This document shows, piece after piece, positions 56,786-64,000 of a stretch of 64,000 nt of DNA (position 1 is its first letter; each line of letters starts with the position of its first letter). Origin of the DNA: Notospermus geniculatus. Its lineage: Eukaryota > Nemertea > Pilidiophora > Heteronemertea > Lineidae. The stretch covers positions 540,299 to 604,298 of the forward strand of contig NMRB01000127.1 of NCBI GenBank assembly GCA_002633025.1, written 5' to 3'. Under the pieces are notes generated by a model, which was not told where the DNA came from, ran no database searches, and saw nothing but the letters and a program-made list of their open reading frames with translations. The position numbers and the translations under genes are program-made.

Positions 56786-58845
56786 ATGTTTTCTCTCAAG
56801 AAAAGCTACTACCAGGCTCCGTCATGGGTACCACCCATCCAGCAAACGACAGCAGAGCTCCTGGACCTGCTTGGTGCAGACCAACCCGATCGGGAGGCGA
56901 TAGTTGTACGGGAAATAGGGAAACCTCGCCAGGCAATCACGTACGGTGACTTGAAAAGACAGACGGAGCAACTTGCTGCAGGTATGATCAGGAGAGGCCT
57001 GAAGAAAGGGGACTGTGTCGGTTTGTTGTGTCCTTCGTCAGTTGAATATGCTCTTTGTGAGTTGGCCTTGGCCAGGACTGGCGCCATTTTGATGCGATTT
57101 CAAGTTGACGTTAAAACAGGCGAGGACATAAGATTCCTTCTGAAGAAGAGTAACTCTCGTTGGTTGTTGATCCATCCGGGCAATAGTGAGCTTCTGCAAG
57201 CGCTCGGTTAGGCTCTACGACGACGTTTATCTATTGTGTGAGTGCACCCAAACAATAGATAAACGTCGTCGTATGGCCTAACCGGGCGCTTGCAGAAGCT
57301 CTCTATTAATGATCAGACTTACAAACTCTTAGCGGATGTTGTCTCCGGTCTCGAACACCATGACCCAACAAACAACCTTACAGTACAAGATTTTCCTGAC
57401 CTTCAGACGGTTTTCGTCATTTCCGGTAAGCNGTTGACGTTAAAACAGGCGAGGACATAAGATTCCTTCTGAAGAAGAGTAACTCTCGTTGGTTGTTGGT
57501 CCATCCGGGCATTAATGATCAGACTTACAAACTCTTAGCGGATGTTGTCTCCGGTCTCGAACACCATGACCCAACAAACAACCTTACAGTACAAGATTTT
57601 CCTGACCTTCAGACGGTTTTCGTCATTTCCGGTAAGCCTTATCCAGGAACGGTTCCTTGGACTGAATTATTTCAAGATATCACCACCCATGACTTGGAGA
57701 TCTTACATGAGCGCCAATCAACTATCGATGGTGACGATATTGAAGGTTGTTTTTCAACTTCGGGTAGCTCAGGAGCGCCAAAGCTTGTAGCTGTACCAGT
57801 CCGTAATACGATCAACTTTGTTCGTACCATCCTGATGCGGAACGGCGTGACGAGGAACGATCGTCTTCTGACTCACCATCCAATGATGTACGTTGATCCT
57901 GCTATTTTCTTTGTCGGGATTGGTTTGACGTTTATCAATGTTGCAACCCCGACAAGCGGAACGGAATGTCAGATGGGCAGAGACTTCTTTTTCAAAGTTC
58001 TTGAAGAAGAGAGAGCAAGTGTGAGCATTGTATGCCAATATATGATGCGAGATTTCGTGACAAAAGCTGCCGAGGGTAGTCTCGATTTGAGTGCCTTTAA
58101 ATTAGCTATGGTTGGCGGAGAAGTTTCTCAAAGACGCTTAAGAGAACAATGTCTTAGATTTCTACCTTCGGTTGTCGACGGATACGGCTCAACAGAAGAT
58201 GGTATCGTTGTGGGCACGAACACTGAAGATTCGCCAGAGAAACAGATCGAATTCACCGGTATTGGCTGTGATGGCGAGTTAAAGGTCGTTGGTATGGACG
58301 GTCTGATTGTTCCTGTTGGCGTCATTGGAGAGTTATGGGTTCGTAACCAGCACCTCTTCGTGAAGTATTGGGGAGACCCAGAAAAGACAGACGCCGTCAA
58401 AGATGAACGAGGTTGGTTCAAAACAGGAGACATGGCCGTCATGAACAAAGACGGTTACGTCAAAATTCTCGGACGCAAGCAGGATACGATTTCCAAAGCA
58501 AGCAGAATGATTTGGCCAGGAATGATAGAAGATGTTATCATGCACCACCCCCTGGTGGAGAACGTCGTCACCACTGGCGTCCCAGATGGTGCTCTCTTTG
58601 AGAAGATATGTGTCTGCTACGTGGGAAAAAACGAGACCGTGACGGATGATGATGTAAAGCAGTTCTGCCTGAAGATATTTGCAGTCGACGAGGCCGGTGA
58701 AGGGCTGTTACCCGACTACGTGCTACGCTTTGACAAGTTTCCTCTCGGGGGTACAGGCAAAACAGATCGGGTCAAAATCAAAACTGAGGCCATGAAACGA
58801 CTAACTGCAGAGAGAGAAGTGAGTAGATTGATGATGTGGAAATAA
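56786..58845 (+). CDS. ACSF2-like adenylate-forming enzyme, copy 1 (split by assembly duplicate)
   Basis: An ANL-superfamily enzyme: it activates a carboxylate with ATP and, in typical members, transfers it to CoA. The frame opens at 56786 (MFSLKKSYYQAP), is broken after 57182, and resumes to the stop at 58843-58845. The break is not in the gene itself: 57104-57431 and 57433-57637 are the same 205 coding bases, once with a 123-bp insertion and once without, joined at the N (57432). Taking the uninterrupted version (56786-57103 plus 57433-58845) keeps frame and gives 576 residues, as in copy 3. Motifs: STSGSSGAPK (P-loop), DGYGSTE, GWFKTGD, GRKQD and GGTGKTDR with the catalytic Lys. No intron is present. 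The substrate is unknown. Confidence 0.85.
57183..57305. mobile_element. 123-bp palindromic element inserted in one version of ANL copy 1
   Basis: It begins ATAGTGAGCTTCTGCAAGCG and ends CGCTTGCAGAAGCTCTCTA. The arms continue as CTCGGTTAGGC and GGCCTAACCGG, and the centre has ATAGATAAACGTCGTCG inverted. Compared with the uninterrupted duplicate at 57433-57637, exactly 123 bases are added between GGGCA and TTAATGA. It matches the family of 3311-3412. A target duplication is not clear. Confidence 0.85.
57433..57637. repeat. 205-bp coding duplicate across the N at 57432
   Basis: It repeats 57104-57431 minus the 123-bp insertion, with almost no other change. This fits two haplotypes, one with and one without the element, placed in series. 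Confidence 0.85.
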
Positions 58846-59190
58846 AGATGATGTTTGCAAAACAAGTACCGGTACGCCTACCGATACTTTGGGGCACTGT
58901 GGGTGAATGGTGGAGTAAAGGTTCACTGAACAGTAGATTAACAAATCAAAACGTCAGTTCCGATCGGAAATACGTGTAAGTTCATAGGGAAAATAATCTC
59001 GGCATTCGGCCTAATACAGGACCTTTAGGAATTTAATCGATGGGAATGATGACCTACATGTACTTTATTATACTGTACAAACTACCGTACATTCAGTGCC
59101 CGGGTTGCACCTGTTGCACCTGTTTATGTTGTGTTGGCCTATAATGTGTATCTTCGAAAACTGAGTGACTGCATATGTAGAACTGGGAAT
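58846..59190 (+). repeat. Intergenic spacer shared between copies 1-2 and 3-4
   Basis: TTGCAAAACAAGTACCGGTA, the GTGGGTGAATGGTGGAGTAAAG block and the GTTGCACCTG repeat recur in the same order at 63271-63624. The spacer between copies 2 and 3 (61219-61539) is different. This shows the array grew by duplication of a two-gene unit. Confidence 0.8.
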
Positions 59191-60222
59191 ATGTTTTCTC
59201 TCAAGAAAAGTTACTACCAGGCACCAACATGGGTGCCACCCACCCAGCATAGGACAGCAGAGCTCCTGGACCTCCTTGGTGCAGACCAACCCGATCGGGA
59301 GGCGATAGTTGTACGAAAACCTCGTCAGGCAATCACGTACGGTGACTTGAAAAGACAGACGGAGCAACTTGCCGCAGGTATGATCAAGATAGGCCTGGAG
59401 AAAGGGGGCTGTGTCGGTTTGTTGTGTCCTTCGTCAGCTGAGTATGCTCTTTGTGAGTTGGCCTTGGCCAGGACTGGCGCCATTTTGATGCGATTTCAAG
59501 TTGACGTTAAAACAGGCGAGGACATAAGATTCCTTCTGAAGAAGAGTAACTCTCGTTGGTTGTTGGTCCATCCGAGCATTAATGATCAAATTTACAAACT
59601 CTTAGCGGATGTTGTCTCGGGTCTCGAACACCATGACCCAACAAACAACCTTACAATACAAGATTTTCCTGACCTTGAAACAGTTTTCGTCATTTCCCGA
59701 AAGTCTTGTCCAGGAACGGTTCCTTGGACTGCTTTTTTTCAAGATATCACCACCGATGACTTGGAGATGTTACATAAGCGCCAATCAACTATCGAAGGTG
59801 ACGATATTGAGGGTTGTTTTTCAACTTCGGGTAGCACTGGAACGCCAAAGATTGTAGCTGTACCAGTCCGTAATACGATCAACTGCTTTCGTACCATCCT
59901 GATGCGGAACGGCGTGACGAGGAACGATCGCCTGCTAACTAACTATTCAATGGCGTACACAGATCCGGCTAACTTCGTTGTCGGGATTGGTTTGACGTTT
60001 ATCTATGTTGCAACCCCGACAGATGGTACGGAATGTCAGATGGGCAGAGACTTCTTTTTCAAAGTTCTTGAAGAAGAGGAAGTAAGTGTGAGCCTTGTAT
60101 TCCAAAACATGATGCGAGATTTCGTGACAAAAGCTGCCGAGGGTAGTCTCGATTTGAGTGCCTTTAAATTAGCTATGGTTGGCGGAGAGGTTTTTCAAAA
60201 ACGCTTTAGAGAACAATGTTTT

Positions 60223-60386
60223 AAGGGCGGCGCACACGAGCGACTATTTTGACCGATTTGTCGGCCGACTTGGCTTCCGACCGCCAAAGCGACAAGATTT
60301 GGCGCTTCTGATTGGCTGATGTCTAGTCGCACCACCAGTCTCGTCGGCGGTCGCCCAGATTTAGTCGCTCGTGTGCGCCGCCCTTT
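60223..60386. mobile_element. Inverted-repeat element A in ANL copy 2
   Basis: It starts AAGGGCGGCGCACACGAGCG and ends CGCTCGTGTGCGCCGCCCTT, a perfect inverse; TTA occurs on both sides. About 164 bp, non-coding. Confidence 0.85.
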
Positions 60387-60390
60387 AGAC

Positions 60391-60525
60391 TAAGGGCTGA
60401 TTCATACTCGCTTGCGGACCGTCAAGCGCATGAAACTGATCGCAGGTTTCCACGACGTGAATGTGCACACGCAGTGAAATTGATCATAGTCGGCGCAAAA
60501 TCCGGACGGAGTATGAATCAGCCTT
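60391..60525. mobile_element. Inverted-repeat element B in ANL copy 2, adjacent to A
   Basis: It starts TAAGGGCTGATTCATACTC and ends GAGTATGAATCAGCCTT. TTAGAC lies at both flanks (about 60385-60390 and 60525-60530), which may be its target duplication. The family differs from A except for the outer AAGGGC. Confidence 0.8.
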
Positions 60526-61539
60526 TAGACTTGCACTTTCATTTGTCGACGCATACGGCCCAACAGAAGTTGGTATCGTTGTGGGCACGTACACTGAAGA
60601 TTCGCCAGAGAAACAGATCGAATTCACCGGTATTGGCTGTGAGGGTGAGTTAAAGGTCGTTGGTACGGATGGTCTGATTGTTCCTGTTGGCGTCATTGGA
60701 GAGCTTTGGGTTCGTAACCAGCACCTCTTCGTGAAGTATTGGGGAGACCCAGAAAAGACAGAAGCTGCCAAAGATGAACGAGGTTGGTTCAAAACTGGAG
60801 ACATTGCCGTCATGAACGAAGACGGTTACATTACAAATTCTCGGACGCAAGCAGGATATGATTTCCAAAGCAAGCAGAACGATTTGGCCACGAATGATAG
60901 AAGATGTCATCATGCAGCACCCCCTGGTGGAGAACGTCGTCACCACTGGCGTCCCGCATGATGCTTTCTTCGAGGAGATATGATTGTGTCGGCTACGTGG
61001 GAAAAAACGAGACCGTGACGGATGATGATGTAAAGCAGTTCTGCCTGAACATGTTTGCCGCCGACGAGGCCGGTGAAGGGCTGTTACCGGACTACGTGCT
61101 ACGCTTTGACAAGTTTCCTCTCGGGGGTACAGGCAAAACAGATCGGATCAAAATCAAAACTGAGGCCATAAAACGACTAACTGTAGAGAGAGAAGGCAGT
61201 CGGTTGATGTTGAAGTAAAGCAGGCTACCGGCGGACAAGGACTTATTATCAGATTAAGTTATCCTTAGTTGCCTTTATTTTCAAGCACTGCACAAAGTGA
61301 AGGCCAAAGCAATATCGAAATAAGGTCGCATGGAGTGAATAATCCCGTTCTGCATGGTGAAATTATTCTGTTTTATATGCTATTCTACATGTACAGTACA
61401 AAATTGGCCTCAAATCTGTTGTGTGTAGCTTCTCCGATTGAGAAGCGTTTATTCAAGCCTACAGAACATCTGTTGCCTGATAACGTGTGGTGCACGGTGG
61501 GGAGATTGAGGAAATAAACTTTGACTGTAAAACTGGAAT

Positions 61540-63270
61540 ATGTTTTCTCTCAAGAAAAGCTACTACCAGGCTCGATCATGGGTGCCACCCATCCAGCATA
61601 CGACAGCAGAGCTCTTGGACCTCCTTGGTGCAGACCAACCCGATCGGGAGGCGATAGTTGTACGGGAAATAGGAAAACCTCGTCAGGCAATCACGTACGG
61701 TGACTTGAAAAGACAGACGGAGCAACTTGCTGCAGGTATGATCAAGAGAGGCCTGAAGAAAGGGGACTGTGTTGGTTTGTTGTGTCCTTCGTCTGCTGAG
61801 TATGTTCTTTGTGAGTTGGCCTTGGCCAGGACTGGCGCCATTTTGATGCGATTTGAAGTTGACGTTAAAAAGGGCGAGGACATAAAATTTCTTCTGAAGA
61901 AGAGTAACTCTCGTTGGTTGTTGGTCCATCCGGGCATTGATGATCAAATTTACAAACTCCTAGCGGATGTTGTCTCGGGTCTCGAACACCATGACCCAAC
62001 AAACAACCTTCTTACAGTACAAGATTTTCCTGACCTTCAGACGGTTTTCGTCATTTCCGGTAAGCCTTATCCAGGAATGGTTCCTTGGACTGAATTATTT
62101 CAAGATATCACCAACGAGGACTTGGAGATCTTACATGAGCGCCAATCAACTATCGAAGGTGACGATATTGAAGGTTGTTTTTCAACTTCGGGTAGCTCAG
62201 GAGCGCCAAAGCTTGTAGCTGTACCAGTCCGTAATACGATCAACTGCTTTCGTACCATCCTGATGCGGAACGGCGTGACGAGGAACGATCGTCTTCTGAC
62301 TCACCATCCAATGGCGTACGTAGATCCGGCTAACTTCATTGCCGGGATTGGTTTGACGTTCATCAATGTTGCAACCCCGACAGGCGGTACGGAATGTCAG
62401 ATGGGCAGAGACTTCTTTTTCAAAGTTCTTGAAGAAGAGGAAGTAAGTGTGAGCCTTGTATTCCAATACATAATGCGAGATTTCGTGACAAAAGCTGCCG
62501 AGGGTAGTCTCGATTTGAGTGCTTTTAAATTAGCTATGGTCGACGGAGAGGTTTTTCAAAAACGCTTAAGAGAACAATGTCTTAGACTTGCACTTTCAGT
62601 TGTCGACGGATACGGCTCAACAGAAGATGGTATCGTTGTGGGCACGAACACTAAAGATTCGCCAGAGAAACAGATCGAATTCACCGGTATTGGCTGTGAG
62701 GGTGAGTTAAAGGTCGTTGGTACGGATGGTCTGATTGTTCCTGTTGGTGTCATTGGGGAGCTGTGGGTTCGTAACCAGCACCTCTTCGTGAAGTATTGGG
62801 GAGACCCAGAAAAGACAGAAGCTGCCAAAGATGAACGAGGTTGGTTCAAAACTGGAGACATGGCCGTCATGAACGAAGACGGTTACGTCAAAATTCTCGG
62901 ACGCAAGAAGGATATGATTTCCAAAGCAAGCAGAATGATTTGGCCACGAATGATAGAAGATGTTATCATGCACCACCCCCTGGTGGAGAACGTCGTCACC
63001 ACTGGCGTCCCAGATGGTGCTCTCTTTGAGAAGATATGTGTCTGCTACGTGGGAAAAAACGAGACCGTGACGGATGATGATGTAAAGCAGTTCTGCCTGA
63101 AGATGTTTGCCGCCGACGAGGCCGGTGAAGGGCTGTTACCGGACTACGTGCTACGCTTTGACAAGTTTCCTCTCGGGGGTACAGGCAAAACAGATCGGAT
63201 CAAAATCAAAACTGAGGCCATTAAACGACTAACTGCAGAGAGAGAAGTGAGTTGGTTGATGTGGAAATAA
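61540..63270 (+). CDS. ACSF2-like adenylate-forming enzyme, copy 3 (intact, 576 aa)
   Basis: A single open frame without introns. The N-terminal domain carries the ATP-binding loop STSGSSGAPK at 215-224, DGYGSTE at 356-362 and GWFKTGD at 434-440. The hinge GRKKD is at 454-458, and the C-terminal domain has the catalytic Lys in GGTGKTDR at about 546-553. Overall layout and length (576) fit ACSF2-type medium-chain acyl-CoA synthetases. Just after the hinge, where CoA ligases usually have a Gly-Gly pair (GGENI-like), this protein has SKASRMIWP (461-469), so CoA transfer may be altered. No mitochondrial presequence and no peroxisomal C-terminal tripeptide are seen. The start context AAAACTGGAATATG is shared with the other copies. 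AATAAA overlaps the stop codon. Confidence 0.92.
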   Translation: MFSLKKSYYQARSWVPPIQHTTAELLDLLGADQPDREAIVVREIGKPRQAITYGDLKRQTEQLAAGMIKRGLKKGDCVGLLCPSSAEYVLCELALARTGAILMRFEVDVKKGEDIKFLLKKSNSRWLLVHPGIDDQIYKLLADVVSGLEHHDPTNNLLTVQDFPDLQTVFVISGKPYPGMVPWTELFQDITNEDLEILHERQSTIEGDDIEGCFSTSGSSGAPKLVAVPVRNTINCFRTILMRNGVTRNDRLLTHHPMAYVDPANFIAGIGLTFINVATPTGGTECQMGRDFFFKVLEEEEVSVSLVFQYIMRDFVTKAAEGSLDLSAFKLAMVDGEVFQKRLREQCLRLALSVVDGYGSTEDGIVVGTNTKDSPEKQIEFTGIGCEGELKVVGTDGLIVPVGVIGELWVRNQHLFVKYWGDPEKTEAAKDERGWFKTGDMAVMNEDGYVKILGRKKDMISKASRMIWPRMIEDVIMHHPLVENVVTTGVPDGALFEKICVCYVGKNETVTDDDVKQFCLKMFAADEAGEGLLPDYVLRFDKFPLGGTGKTDRIKIKTEAIKRLTAEREVSWLMWK

Positions 63271-63624
63271 AGAGGATGTTTGCAAAACAAGTACCGGTAA
63301 GCCTACCGATACTTTGGGGCACTGTGGGTGAATGGTGGAGTAAAGGTTCACTGAACAATAGACTAACAAATCCAAACGTCAGTTCCGATCGGGAATACGT
63401 ATACATTCATAGAGGGAAAACAATCTCGGCTAGTGTCCAATAACTGGCATTTGGCCTAAAACATGACCTTGGGAATTTAATCGATGGGAATGATGACCTA
63501 CTTATTATACTGTACAAACTACCGTACATTCAGTGCCCGGGTTGCACCTGTTGCACCTGTTTATGTTGTGTAGGCCTATAGTGTGTATGTTCGAAAACTG
63601 AGTGACTGCATGTAAAACTGGAAT

Positions 63625-64000
63625 ATGTTTTCTCTCAAGAAAAGTTACTACCAGGCACCAGCATGGGTGCCACCCATCCAGCATACGACAGCAGAGCTCT
63701 TGGACCTGCTTGGTGCAGACCAACCCGATCGGGAGGCGATAGTTGTACGGGAAATAGGAAAACCTCGTCAGGCAATCACGTACGGCGACTTGAAAAGACA
63801 GACGGAGCAACTTGCTGTAGGTATGATCAAGAGAGGCCTGAAGAAAGGGGACTGTGTCGGTTTGTTGTGTCCTTCGTCAGTTGAATATGCTCTTTGTGAG
63901 TTGGCCTTGGCCAGGTCTGGCGCCATTTTGATGCGATTTGAAGTTGACGTTAAAACAGGCGAGGACATAAGATTCCTTCTGAAGAAGAGTAACTCTCGTT
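63625..64000 (+). CDS. ACSF2-like adenylate-forming enzyme, copy 4 (cut by window end)
   Basis: It starts at 63625 (MFSLKKSYYQAPAWVPP) and runs in frame for about 125 residues to the window edge, ending in LLKKSNSR. Upstream sequence matches that of copy 2 (GTACATTCAGTGCCCGGGTT and GCACCTGTTGCACCTG), not copy 3, so copies 3 and 4 repeat the arrangement of copies 1 and 2. The rest of the gene, including all catalytic motifs, lies outside. Confidence 0.88.
   Translation, partial: MFSLKKSYYQAPAWVPPIQHTTAELLDLLGADQPDREAIVVREIGKPRQAITYGDLKRQTEQLAVGMIKRGLKKGDCVGLLCPSSVEYALCELALARSGAILMRFEVDVKTGEDIRFLLKKSNSR

Larger units (their letters stand above)
59191..61218 (+). pseudogene. ACSF2-like adenylate-forming enzyme, copy 2 (disrupted)
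   Basis: The frame starts at 59191 (MFSLKKSYYQAPTWVPP). It has a 3-codon deletion (VVRKPRQ instead of VVREIGKPRQ). Two elements at 60223-60525 break it after REQCF. It resumes out of frame at about 60527 with VDAYGPTE and GWFKTGD, then shifts again near 60829 (one extra base) and near 60985 (four extra bases with a TGA). The C-terminal GGTGKTDR returns in the first frame and ends at 61218. The damage covers both halves, so a working enzyme is not expected. Confidence 0.9.

Overview
The window looks like nuclear DNA of a marine invertebrate, probably a deuterostome (echinoderm, hemichordate or cephalochordate); I cannot name the species. The evidence is multi-exon genes with GT-AG introns, animal-specific families (UBE2L3-type E2, CNBD2-like protein, HNK-1-type carbohydrate sulfotransferase, Kv channel), a tRNA-derived SINE, very many short palindromic DNA elements, and frequent short words such as TAGGCCTA and TACATGTA. 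Four assembly gaps are visible: single N at 28210, 32125 and 57432, and a 280-base run at 49457-49736. At 28210 and 57432 the sequence restarts with a near copy of what came before, so these look like two haplotypes joined end to end.

Layout. 1-6030: two UBE2L3-like E2 genes arranged head to head, on an inverted duplication that includes the promoters. 6031-17628: no gene recognised; SINE, minisatellites and inverted-repeat elements. 17629-25465 (+): CNBD2-like cyclic-nucleotide-binding protein with two alternative, homologous 3' exons; its 5' exons were not found. 26257-28023 (-): Golgi sulfotransferase gene, followed by a partial second copy (28211-29302) that is probably an assembly duplicate. 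30253-32601 (-): voltage-gated K+ channel with a Mutator-like element in an intron and a gap near one exon. 32602-42514: no gene recognised. 42515-45550 (+): secreted cysteine-rich, pacifastin-like protein. 45551-50687: minisatellites, gap, inverted repeats. 50688-54319 (-): secreted laminin-G/concanavalin-like protein, 3' end not found. 56786-64000 (+): tandem array of four intronless ACSF2-like adenylate-forming enzymes: one split by an assembly duplicate, one pseudogene carrying two transposable elements, one intact (576 aa), one cut by the window end.

The genes do not form a single pathway. The main themes are recent local duplication (E2 pair, duplicated CNBD2 3' exon, ANL array) and a high load of small non-autonomous DNA transposons, several with readable target-site duplications. 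Gene models are read by eye from splice sites, reading phase and conserved motifs; no database search was possible.
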